A stretch of 64,000 nucleotides of DNA from Dermanyssus gallinae (taxonomy: Eukaryota > Arthropoda > Arachnida > Mesostigmata > Dermanyssidae). A program made the translations under genes and the position numbers. Under the pieces are notes generated by a model. It saw nothing but the letters and a program-made list of their open reading frames with translations. It was not told where the DNA came from and searched no databases. The DNA lies in the NCBI GenBank assembly GCA_003439945.1, contig QVRM01005667.1, forward strand, positions 1-64,000, written 5' to 3'. Each line of letters begins with the position of its first letter. The first letter of the stretch is position 1. Positions 49,331-59,955 of the stretch are shown here, one piece after another.

Positions 49331-51989
49331 TTTGGTGGCGATGCGATCTGATTCCATCGTTACAACATTAAGAAGAATGCGACCACCGACACATGGCAAA
49401 GGCGACGACTGGATTCTGGTGGTTCCGTGCAGTCCACACTGTCTTGAATTCAACATGTGCATCATGCATTTTACAAGTTAGTATACCCAATAAACAGGCT
49501 AGCTTTATAGTGGTTGAATACATCAGTCATCTTTCGATACCTTTCTATTACTCGTATGTTTATTCTTGCAAAGTCAGCACTGTAGAAATGCAGCGATATA
49601 GTCTCCTTGCTACGCGTCTCACAAACCGGTGTGAGTAGGTTTTTGTTCCGTTGTAAAAGATGCCCACACGCGTGCGCATTATGTCCACTTCGGAGTAATT
49701 AGTGCATTGTGCTACAATTTTATGTAGCAAATGCACTATCACTTTGATGTTCAAAGTGCGCATAATTGTATTTTAAAGCGCCGATGAGGATCTAGCGCAT
49801 TCGACAAAGTGCTCTCGGAACTTGATCTATATATATATACCGTTGATGGCTGCTCACTACGGATGGAAATATATATTTTAGTTTTCTCTGCCCATATGAA
49901 TACTAGAATACTCCTCTCAAAATACGATCCGTGTCGTGTCTGATTTCGCCGTATACTTTAGGTCGTCGGCATATATCTTGTAATAACTGATCTATTGCTA
50001 AAGAGTCCGCTTCAGATACTGAGAAACCTTGGAGGACTCTTGGCGGAGCAGTCACGGCTGCAGGTCGAGAGCTTTGGATCCTGAAAGCCGCGATCTTTTA
50101 AGTATGTCTTGCATCGGTCGATACCAAGAGCGGCAATTTTTAATCAATTCTCTGAGAGGTTTTGGAAAAGTCCACACGCAGTAAGAGGGTTAACGATTTC
50201 TTGCAAGAACTTAGTCGTGAAAACGTTCACTCATTCATTCCTCGTTGAGCTTTCTCTTACAAATCCATGATAGTTTCGGTCGAGTAAATCGGCGAATGAT
50301 AGCTGATCAAACATATGATGGATATAGCCTAAGTTTGTTATATTTGACTAGGATTACATGATCTCGCTGTCCACTCTTGATTTTCATCAAGCATCATTTT
50401 GACAAACAACAGGGTTAGGCAAAATCGGCAAGAGGGTATGCCAGCTGACGTGATATGAAAGTCGTTTCAGGCATTTTTGGATACTACAGGGCACTGCGTC
50501 AGCAACGTGTGCACTGGTCCAGAACGACAGCCAAACGGCTTGGCTGAAGTTACCTACATCTACAGTAAAGTACTGCCGAGTGTGCAAATGAATTGTAAAT
50601 GATTAGTAAATCATCGCAATATTTTCTATTTATACTTGTGCAATTCATAATAATTCGGCAAAGCACGCCGGTGTTTCATGTACTGGATTTCTATTGTCGC
50701 GTTACGCTGTCTTCAAAAGCCATGTGCCTCGAGTCCGCGCGAATGTATTTGCATGGGTATATGCTTGTTTAAGAAACTGGTGGCTATAAACCAACCTTAA
50801 CCTTCTTCGACAACAACTCGAAACAACAGTTCGAAACCAACAAATTGCTCGTACTTCAAATCTACCGCATGACAAAGTATGTATACCTGAATAGAGTGCA
50901 CACAGGTATTTGTGGCATCATTGTGAATTCGACTATTCGAATTAGGGTACTTGCCATATTTTGCGTTCTTTCTTGAATAGCTAACTACGGCGCTATTATT
51001 AATGAGCCGATGGTGGCTCTGTTAATTAACATAAATATATTTTTTTTGGCGTTTAAGTTCGGATCCTACGAATCTGATCATGTATACAGATTTAAGATTT
51101 GGTATACTCCACTTCCCTTTCACGCAAACCCGTGGAGCACCTCAAAGTAACAAACGTCTTAAAAGGACGTTTGCTGCAAACTACGTGTAGATACTTGCAT
51201 GTGTTCTTATGGAATTTAGAATCACATTAAAATGAATTAGTACTTTCTGTCGAACATCTAAACTTGCAAAGCACTATAATAAATATGTTTGGTAAAGGTA
51301 AATATTATTTTGAAAATACTTATCATTTTATGAAGAAAAATGGCTTACACATTTATTGCTCAATTATTAATTTTTAATTTTTGGGACATTTCCTTGTAAG
51401 TAGGCAAATAAGGAAGGTTTGGTCCATGTAGTCCGCATAAATCCAGATCTGCTATTTAAGCCTTATATGTAACACAAACTACCTTACTAATAAAAATTAC
51501 TACTATAACTGAAAATTTTCAATTTGTTGATTTGAGTACAGAATCGATGAAACTATATGTGGGATTACACACCACTGCAAAGTTGGGTTTTAGTTATCAT
51601 ATAACTCAACAAATTAAGTCGTCATGTTTATTCGTCAATACAATACATTATACAATGTAGAGTTACGTGTCAATAAAATATAGTTACGAACCCTCGTGTC
51701 TACATATGTCTGTATACGACTTTTTACACGCATTGACTTTGCCCCGCATCGATCGAACTGAAGAACTCTATATATCTGGTGGGTATATTAGATTCAAACA
51801 ATACCTGCGCTGGGGATGATCCCTTGACGCTCGCAGTAACAGCAATATAGTGCAACTGCTATACGCCAGCTAGGCAACGCTTTTCCTAACGCGTGAATGC
51901 AAACCTACCTAACATGCTTTACATGAAACTAAAAAGCCTGTGAGGTCGATATTTCACTAGACTTAGAGCTGTGATATGGTCTAAGGAAA
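49331..51989. other. Long unrecognised AT-rich DNA
   Basis: No open frame longer than about 80 codons and no domain. If the LTR at 48223-49330 is real, retroelement internal sequence would start here, but none is recognised. Confidence 0.5.
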
Positions 51990-52169
51990 ACAACTTTTTC
52001 GGGCTAACCCTCAGCCAACATTTAACGTCCACGGACTCGCTTTTGCATTGCTTCATGAGACGGACCCCATAAATACAAATGTGCAACGATGGGGTTCGAA
52101 CCTGTGCAACTCTGTGTCTGCTCCGGTCGCGAGGCGCACGCGAATGCACCACGCCACTGGGCTCGACAA
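51990..52169 (-). mobile_element. tRNA-derived SINE, copy C
   Basis: Minus-strand copy with B box AGGTTCGAACCCC (near 52090), a GGCGTGGTGCATTCG A-box region (near 52150) and the tail TTAACGTCCACGG/CCAACATTTAACG near 52015-52030. It lacks the internal duplications of copies A and B, so it is the cleanest copy. A possible but weak target duplication has GTC-TAAGGAA and GTCCTAGGAA on either side. Confidence 0.78.
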
Positions 52170-52944
52170 CCTTAGTCCTAGGAATCGACTGTTTGCGGGC
52201 GTCATAGTGGACACACGACAAACTAACCTGACATAACAGCTTGTTTTGGTTGAAATGCAAAACAACTAGAAAATCACGCCCAATTAGTTCGACAGGCCGA
52301 GCAAAGTGGTGTAGTGTCAAAGCTTATTATTTGCATTTGGCAGGCCTTGTCCCTAAATGCAGAAACGGTTACTTTAAACGTTTTTTTAATATATTATTTT
52401 GAAGCGTGACCTGATGAACTAGATTATTATTGACCTGACGACCACCAGGGAGAGAAACATAGAACAAGAAATTGGAGCATAGATGTTTCAATAATACTAT
52501 GGTCTTAAAATTACCATTATCATTAATATATAAAAACAGTTCGTTATGACGATTTCAATCTTCACTCCTTTTAATCTTTCCCTATGAAAGTGATTATTAT
52601 TAATATTAATAGTTTTATTATTAGTGCATTAATTCTTGCACTTGTGACGAGGAGACGTTTTCGCTGTTATCAGTTCATTTTGTCAGCCTATGGCATCTAT
52701 AATAGACTCGTTTTCTCTACAAACAGCAACTTATATAATTCACCTCAGAAACATCACTTTGCTATCCTCCGTACGTTTTGCAATATCCCTCCGAAATGTC
52801 ATGACAGACAAGGCATTTTCCGTGTGAATATAGACGGATCGTAACCCCGTCAGATCGCAACTCATTTCTTCGCGTTCGCCTGGAACTTGATATTGTCGCT
52901 GCTCATCCATGTTCATGTGTGTGACACGAATATGACTGATGCCC
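52170..52944. other. Unrecognised AT-rich DNA
   Basis: Short frames only (for example 52584-52844), with no domain. Confidence 0.45.
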
Positions 52945-53435
52945 TCAGACCATAGGGGGCTTTGTCATGCGTGTCGAGCCTACACATCTATGCAAAGAAG
53001 AAGACATAAGACCAGACGGTATGACCCAGACTCCTGGGCCATGGGGAAATTGCTGATCTGGGACATGTCGATTCGGAATAATTATGCGGCCAGCTATACG
53101 GCAATAGCTCGCACGGTTGCACTCAAAGCCGGGAGGGACAAAACTCGTCTCTACAAAGTCTTGGGGAATGAGCACGCCACCTGTCAGTTCATCATCGGAG
53201 ACATCGGGTGTGGCGATACGGGAGACTATGTCCATAACGCGGACAATCGGCCAAAATATCGAGAAATCAAGCGATCAGCAGCGCTCGTAAGGCATCGCAT
53301 CGCCTTGGAAGTTCAGCGCGGCAACGCGAGAATAATTCTTGATACGCCCTCGAAGGGAAAAGGCCTAGAGGAACTGATGTGACTATAGGAAGTTCAATCT
53401 GCACATTTACCGGCTGGCTTTGATAACAAAATAGA
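52945..53435 (+). mobile_element. Retroelement 3' fragment, copy 2
   Basis: Same family as 26640-27260. IRPDGMTQTPG is in one frame and GKLLIWDMSIRNNYAASY in the next, with a one-base shift between them, followed by YREIKRSAALVRHRIALEVQRGNARIILDTP. It stops at 53381 with a short UTR. It runs straight into the (ATT)n at 53438. The nuclease-like RPDG and WD motifs survive across the shift. Confidence 0.6.
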
Positions 53436-53436
53436 A

Positions 53437-53540
<104 letters not shown>

Positions 53541-53800
53541 ATTACATGTTAAACGATGTTACAGTTGAGAGGTCTGAACGTATTATTGCAAAGTTTTTTT
53601 TTAAATATCTAGTTCACTCCATGGCGCCTAAAATAGATGCCGCGTTTCCTCTGCAAACGGCCAAGGACAACGCTTGCCTCAAGAATTGACCCTCTCTTCG
53701 GTCGTTCGTGACCTCCTGAATTCGCTTACTCAAATCTTTGAGAAATGCTTCGGTTCCCTTGCTGATTGGTCCTAGTGTCTCCATGGCAATAGCACACACT
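53541..53800 (-). mobile_element. Retroelement 3' fragment, copy 3
   Basis: Minus-strand frame AIAMETLGPISKGTEAFLKDL, IQEVTNDRREGQFLRQALSLAVCRGNAASILGAME, stop at 53614. It is followed by about 70 bp of UTR and then (AAT)n, the same layout as copy 1. It is strongly 5' truncated. Confidence 0.65.
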
Positions 53801-54379
53801 TATTATTATTAATATTATTATTATTTTCATTATGATCATAGATTAAAAGAAACCGCTGGAACGTGATGTATCGCATGTAAACGTTTAGATGTCGCCAGAC
53901 CATCAGAATGATCTACACAAATAGCGATTGTGTCGTATGTCGTGCGCCATTCTGCCACGTACACTAGTCCAGTCCAACTGGCTAGGAACCATATTTTAGT
54001 ACAGATGCTCTCCAGGACCGCCAGCGCATTGTGCACGGAAGCTCTAGCGGATTTGTTCTCATAACACGATCGTAACTCTTGCACTAGGGTACTTTTCTAC
54101 TGCCTCTCACAGAAAAAAAACTAGAGTACTTAAAGAGTCCTCCATAGTCCTCCTACAGACCAAAAGTTAAAAAGCGAACGTGATTCACCTTCCGAGGCAG
54201 GTACCGGCCGACTGAAAACACTGCGGGCATCCACTGCTGAAGAATCAAGTTACGTTCAAGAAATAACTGCGCAAATGTCGGTCTATCAGATCATGTCATC
54301 TTATCTGAATAGAACATGATTATAGCAGGCAGTATGTATCACATCACCACATGCGCACATTTTATAAAAGGCACTAGCG
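53801..54379. other. Unrecognised DNA
   Basis: Begins with a short ATT-rich stretch (53800-53830) upstream of copy 3. No gene recognised. Confidence 0.4.
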
Positions 54380-55490
54380 GCCCGGAAAATGCACCTGCTT
54401 AGAGGGGCCAATTGTTTCGACTTGACCGAAAACCTTCGAGAATTCAACGAGTGGACCTTGAAAACACTGGAAGTGCTCCTGAACGTACGCCTTTCACCCG
54501 ATGCAGGCTTGCAGGCTCTGCTTCCCATATCCTTAGGTGAACTGGGAATGCCTGATGCTGTAGCGTTGGCTGGGCCTGCCATAGTCTTCTCTATGTCCCA
54601 GGCATCGGAAAAAAGCCAAACGGTTGCTGGACGACATAGGCAAAAGTGTCTACGATCACACTTTGGCAGCCTTAGTCGAGAGATTAGCGTCTCTGTGCGG
54701 TGTCATATTCACGGACACCCTTTCCCGGAAAAGCTGGAACCCGGAAAATCGACCCCACTACAACTGACAAGGCCAGGCTACGAGCGGTCTCTGCAAAAAG
54801 TGCCGGAGCCTGGTTGCAGCTCTCCCCAGTGTTCACTTAGGCACTCTGCTAGATGACGACACCTGCTCCGATTAGTGCGGGGCTACGCCTGGGGACAGCT
54901 CTCGTGTTCCCGCACCAATGTAGATGCGGCGACCAAGTGGGGCCACAGGCACACCATGGTTTCTCTTGTGCTTTAAGCTCAGGTCGTCGAGCCCGGCACG
55001 CAGCACTTAACGGGACTTTAGCCGAGCCTTGAGGTCTGCTGGCTTTCCTTGCATTCTCGAGCCTCCTGGCCGCTGCAGGAATGATGGAAAACGACCGGAC
55101 AGACTGGCATTAACGTCCTTTGACATGAGTCGCATGCTGGTATGGGATGCAACCGTTACTGACTCATTAGCCCCTTCAATGGCCAGTGCGGGAGCGGAAC
55201 ATGCTGGTCACGCATCTATGTTGGCGGAGGCAAATGTAAGAGAAAGTATGCCAGCATTTCCTACCCCCACGATTTTCGCCCGCTAGCATTCGAGACTTTG
55301 GGGGGACCCGGCCCGAAGACGCACAAACTCATTAAAACGTGTCGGCAAGGCGCTCAACCGTTCGACGGGGACACTAGAGCTGTCGAGTACCTGCACCAGA
55401 GACTATCGCTGGACATTCAGCGGGGTAACGCCGCTTCTGTGCGCGGAACTCTGCTAGACTGGACACGCCCCAACCTGGAGGATACGTGAC
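54380..55490 (+). mobile_element. Retroelement C-terminal region, copy 4 (longest, decayed)
   Basis: Read in order on the plus strand: NLREFNEWTLKTLEVLLNVRLSPDAGLQALLPISLGELGMPDAVALAGPA (54410-54590), a frameshifted middle, AGFPCILEPPGRC...GKRPDRLALTSFD, MLVWDATVTDSLAPS (55029-55180), then GGPGPKTHKLIKTC, VEYLHQRLSLDIQRGNAASVRGTLLDW (55300-55470). Parallel blocks in copies 1-3 prove the family. RPDG reads RPDR here. Several frameshifts make it a dead copy. It shows that the PD-(D/E)XK-like domain follows an LP(I/T)SLGG(L/V)G-type segment. Confidence 0.65.
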
Positions 55491-56129
55491 ATTTTCACTT
55501 ATTTTATCCGGTGTAAACATTCATAAGGAGACAATTGTTACATTTAATATTGATGCAAATAAAATAAATTTGGTCAAAGACACTGAGTATGAGAACAGTT
55601 ACTGGATGGTGTCAGTTAATGAAGCGTTAGGGTCTTTGGTCATTTGAGCACGCCGAGTTAGCATTAGGCCAAAAATTGCCCCGCAGCTGCAGGCTCTGTT
55701 CGTGGGCAGGAAATCATGGGTCAATCATCAGAAGAAAAACCGAACCTTCAATTTTTTACATTAAGCGTCTCATGCTCTACAACCTGAGCTGGCTGGACCA
55801 TATTTGGTAAATATCCATTAACAATATCGAGCTTATGGTGTTCTGTTATAAGTGGCAGATCGAACCTGTCCTGCGTCGATATTTGAAATAGAGGTGCCGG
55901 TTAGGTTAATGCCGATACCCCGTCTAGAAGAAGACCGCAAGATGCACCATCATTGCTAGCACGATACTTATTGCATCAACAAACATTCACAACCTGATAA
56001 TAAGACTCAGACCTATAGTAACGCAATCAAAGATATTTTTAGCTCGCGGTTTACTTTAGTACTTGTCTTATACATTGCTAAGAAAATGTATGGGTATAGG
56101 CTGTGCTTAAAAAGGCGAAGTTTTCAAAG
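55491..56129. other. Unrecognised DNA
   Basis: No domain-bearing frame. The start may be the 3' UTR of retroelement copy 4 (AATAAAATAAAT near 55558). Confidence 0.4.
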
Positions 56130-56405
56130 CATCGGGAGCGCCGTGACTGATTATTGAAGGTGCTAAAGAGCCGGTCAGGGTAGCGTCACAGACCTACAGG
56201 TTCGGGAACACAGGCGTAGCCAGAAGACCTCAGGGCACGGTCCAGGGTATCATTCAGAGCAACGTGTCTCGTCCTGCGTATGCAGGATGAACCATGGTGA
56301 CCTAGTGGTAAGACCTCCTCATCACAGCTGCACTCACGTTCCTCGACTAGTGGGGCAAAGGCCGACGCAGATTCTTACGACAAAGTTCTCTAAGAGGGTT
56401 TCAAG
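56130..56405 (+). repeat. Dispersed repeat, copy 2
   Basis: Shares AAGGTGCTAAAGAGCCGGTCAGGG and later blocks with 6060-6500 in the same order. Copy D of the SINE follows immediately, so it may have inserted into this repeat. A TGACCTAGTGGTAAGACC word near 56298 is tRNA-D-arm-like but lacks a matching B box. Confidence 0.5.
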
Positions 56406-56407
56406 GG

Positions 56408-56587
56408 CGCCGAGCCCAATGGCGTGGTGCATTTGTGTGCGCCTCACGACCGAATGAGACACGTAGGTGCACGGGTTCGAGCCTCATCGTTACACATTTG
56501 TATTTATGGGGTCCGTATTACGAAGCAATGCGAAAGCAGTCCCATGGATGTTAAATGTTGGCTGAGGGTCAGCCTTAAAAAAGAAGG
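56408..56587 (+). mobile_element. tRNA-derived SINE, copy D
   Basis: Plus-strand copy: GGCGTGGTGCATTTG A-box region, GGGTTCGAGCC B box (near 56476), CATTTGTATTTATGGGG and a GATGTTAAATGTTGGCTGAGGG tail. Similar words AAGAGGGTTTCAAG (before) and AAGAAGGGTTCCAGC (after) may be a target-site duplication. Confidence 0.78.
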
Positions 56588-57259
56588 GTTCCAGCGAGAG
56601 CACTTGGCAGAGCCATGAGCCATTAACCATTATCACTAGATGAAACTGTTCGATAGCTTGCATTGTCCACCTTGTTTTCTGCTGAATTTGTAAGATTGGC
56701 TAGACGTATATCTTCCTATGGCACGGTCTAGCTCGCCTGCGTAATCGTGTCCTCATGAGCGGATGTTCCAGTGCGCGCTAAGAGACGTTTCTTAGAATCA
56801 TTAGTTTAGTGCGTAACCGTTCAGACTCTAGTATAATTTACGGCCTTTGTTAGACGACTTGATGACGATTGACTAGCGCGGGACCTGCGACGGAGACGTC
56901 GTCTGGAATGCCTAGGCATCCTTTCGCCACGGGCAGAAAGACTTGTCTGCAGGCTGCCTTTGGTAGACTTAGATTGCCAATCAGATATTTGAACGTTTCT
57001 TTCCGTTATCAAGAGATGGCATGCCTAGTAGGACGAGGTTGATCTTACTTGATATAGTCTGGGAGAAAGTCGGTTACCAGTCTACATGAGAAGTAGTCAA
57101 GATACAAGGAGTTCCTATTACTCTAGGTTAAGGTATAAGCTGCTCTCGTCAAAATGTGACGAGAATACCATTACAGGGTCAATAGGAAACACGCCGTCAT
57201 TCAAGCACCATACATTAAGCGGGCACTCGAGAGAGTCTATCAACCCTTTGATGGCAAGA
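56588..57259. other. Unrecognised DNA
   Basis: No domain-bearing frame; short frames only. Confidence 0.4.
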
Positions 57260-57765
57260 CAGAATTTACCATCCTTCAAAACATTTTTTGGAATCGGGTT
57301 GAGTTGCTCTTGCGATTTTTTTTTTAATCTTCCCTATACTCTTGAGACGTTGTCTTTTCAATTGTTTATCTGTGGCAACAGCAAACGTTGCAAGGGGCCA
57401 AACATGTGTGCGTTGTCGTGAGGGAAAATCCAAGAGTTGTTCCCGACGGGCGTTTATTTGCTTTAAGTTCAACATTTTTGGTGCACACTTCGCTGCCAGT
57501 CTTGTGACGCATGAAAATGTCGGTCAAATTGTTACAACGGATCCATAGGTATCTTCAATTCCTGAGCTATCTCCTTGATAGTAATTTGGCGATTATTGAG
57601 TTTGATATGATGAATTTTGTCGTGACGTTTTCTTCTGTTATTGTCATCGATTGCCTTCCCGAACGGGGTAATCTCCGGTCTCTTCATGTATGTTGCAAAA
57701 TCGACGGTACAAACGTATACACAGTGCTTCGGGATGCTGCTAGTTTGCCATAAGCAGTTCATAAC
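57260..57765 (-). pseudogene. Internally deleted mariner-like transposase remnant
   Basis: Minus-strand blocks: KIHHIKLNNRQITIKEIAQELKI (first helix-turn-helix end, about 57630-57560), LTDIFMRH and RLAAKCAPKML in two frames (about 57530-57485, the second HTH), then SWIFPHDNAHMFGPLQRLL (about 57440-57390), the region around the second catalytic aspartate (HDNA). The part between WVPK-like and HDNA, including the first catalytic aspartate, is missing. Several frameshifts and stops. Tc1/mariner transposases are cut-and-paste enzymes; this copy cannot be active. Terminal inverted repeats were not located. Confidence 0.6.
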
Positions 57766-57870
57766 ATTTCTACCACTTTAGAACATATGATTTGGTTTTT
57801 AACACATATTTGTATACAGGTTTGTTGTCCTCCGTCTTTGGCTCCTTAAGAATGGCCGAACCCCGTTTTC
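57766..57870. other. Flank between mariner remnant and hairpin
   Basis: Nothing recognised. Confidence 0.4.
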
Positions 57871-57914
57871 TTCAATCTTTTGAACCAAACTTGGGTTTGG
57901 TTCAAAAGATTGAA
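57871..57914. repeat. Perfect 19-bp inverted repeat (hairpin)
   Basis: TTCAATCTTTTGAACCAAA (57871-57889) and its exact reverse complement (57896-57914) flank the 6-nt loop CTTGGG. It lies about 110 bp upstream of the mariner remnant, read on that remnant's own (minus) strand. Confidence 0.95.
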
Positions 57915-59433
57915 AAAACACAAAACAAACGAAATTTAGTTTGTGTGTAGCTGCTAAATGGCCTTCTTAGGCCGAACAACTAAAACAAAGCGGAAGACCT
58001 TGGTGGTGTCGGTTCAATTTTTAAAATTCAGTGTACTGGTACTTGTGTTTCCGCCCTCGTATATCATCTCGTGACACACGAAAGCAAAACGCAGGGGACA
58101 TTTCAGCGGGAAAATCAGAAATCACCTCAAATCCGCCTTCACATGGCCGGACTCGACAACTAACGTGTCACACGAACTCGTGAGCACCCTTGCAGCATCC
58201 GACATTTGAAATCACTAATTTTTTCAAGTCCTCCCCGAAAGCACACATTTTCCTGCGTTTCTGGCAACCGGCTCGATCAGCCAATTCCTCGAGTCTGAGA
58301 CTCTCGTTGTCGAAGTCCTCGAAGTCTGAGCATATGATGTCCGCCCACAATTGCGCGCTACTCTTGGCGTTTGGAAGGCGAAGTACAACCCTTCTTGCTG
58401 TCTTAGGATATTATTGTACGTATCATCCTCACGTGTCAAAAAAAAACAAAATGTAAGCTGCCATTTGTGTAAGTTGTACACGTGTGTTTTTTGTTTTAAA
58501 CTATATGTGGGCTTTCGGTTCTGAATGCGAAAAATGAATGTGTCTCAGTAAGCCCCTTGAGGTAAACGTCTTTCGACATATTGGACACTCGGATATATAG
58601 CAAACTATATAGAAGAAGTCGAGGGATCTTGAGCTGAGCAATTTTTAGTTAGAACTACTTTCGTAGCAAGCGGCTTCTTCGTTCCGTTCACTACTGTATA
58701 CACGGCGAACTACAATCACACCAGACGCAGACAGTTCTGAAACAGTCTAACTTTCTGTGAAAATAGTGGACACGCCGTGGATGCGTGCGCGGAATATCGG
58801 TAATTAGGTGTTCCAACATGAGGAAATTAATTCCAAAGTAGGTACAGTTTTTTTTTTTTTTTAATTTAATACTGACATTTTTATTTATGACATGAGGTAG
58901 CATGTGCGAACTATGTACGAAACAATAAATCTGGAAAATGTTCTACTCGGCTTTGCGTGTTTGTATATGAAACACATGTGGGTTTTTGCCAGTGTCAATG
59001 TTGCTTTCTTAAACGCTATGCCGAATGGACGCACCCGGACTAGCGGCCACATTCCGGCCTACAGTTGTGATGTTTTCCTTTAAACGACCTGAGCGAACGC
59101 TTGCGGATGAATTGACATCAATCATCGGCACAGTCTCCTCAAATGTTTTCGATTCTTCTCTTCACAGCTGACACACTTGTAACATCGTATTTACATTTGT
59201 TTTTTTTTTGCAATTTGCGAATGAGGACAGCCAAACCCTCACACTTATTTAAATTATGTTTAACAATAAGAATGCGCTATCCCAAAACGTCCACCTAAGC
59301 AGATCTGGAATTCATCAAACATGAGGTGAGAAAATGGCGACCATACTGTAGGTTTCGATATTTTCCCTCGAAATATAGGTCGCGCCCAATTAACGAGGCG
59401 TCCTCCCGAAGTATTGAGATCAAGCAGGTTTAC
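57915..59433. other. Unrecognised DNA
   Basis: Cysteine/lysine-bearing frames near 58168-58350 (minus strand) are not attributable to a family. Homopolymer T runs lie near 58850 and 59199. No gene recognised. Confidence 0.4.
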
Positions 59434-59443
59434 AGTGCCATGA

Positions 59444-59496
<53 letters not shown>

Positions 59497-59503
59497 TGGC
59501 ACT
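59434..59503. repeat. (AT)n flanked by 10-bp inverted arms
   Basis: AGTGCCATGA (59434-59443) and TCATGGCACT (59494-59503) are exact reverse complements bracketing about 24 AT units, which are themselves self-complementary. The whole unit could extrude as a 70-bp cruciform. Confidence 0.85.
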
Positions 59504-59955
59504 ACATATGTAAATATACAAATATCAATAAAACATAAGCAAATATATATATTAATATACATATAAATAAGCTCTGTTAAACTGAATGCAGCAGAAAACT
59601 CCACTAAGGCAGACAGCTTGTGCTTCCAATTACACGCACGCACACGCTATATATATATATATATATATATATAATTTCGAGGATAAACAGTCACTTATTC
59701 CCTAACGTTGTCATATTATGTGCGGACGATACGGGATCTAAGTTCATTGATAATTGTATTGCATAATATTGCTGTTACTGTAACTTATAATTTACGAAGT
59801 GCCTCCAATTGCTGGCGGGTATGCATATATGTAGACGCGGCTCTGATGCGCATATGTGCCCTGCACGAGCGACATATTCAACCCCCGGACGGTTCCGGGC
59901 GGCGAGAGAGGCCCGTCTTGAGGGGGGGGGGGGGCGCGTGGTGGACGCTACGACT
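59504..59955. other. Region 3' of the GMC gene
   Basis: Contains (AT)n at 59649-59672, a copy of a dispersed repeat (59751-59880) and a 13-G run at 59922-59934. The run starts 22 bases from the GMC stop codon. No clear AATAAA on the minus strand. Confidence 0.5.
59751..59880 (+). repeat. Dispersed ~130-bp repeat, copy 1
   Basis: Best conserved over ATAATTTACGAAGTGCC, CCAATTGCTGGCG and TATGCATATATGT (59782-59832). A second copy in the same orientation lies at 62858-62985. The two flank the GMC gene about 3.1 kb apart. Confidence 0.65.

Noticed and set aside
56290..56350. tRNA gene suggested by TGACCTAGTGGTAAGACC
   Set aside because: No B box or T-arm at the right distance and no acceptor stem.
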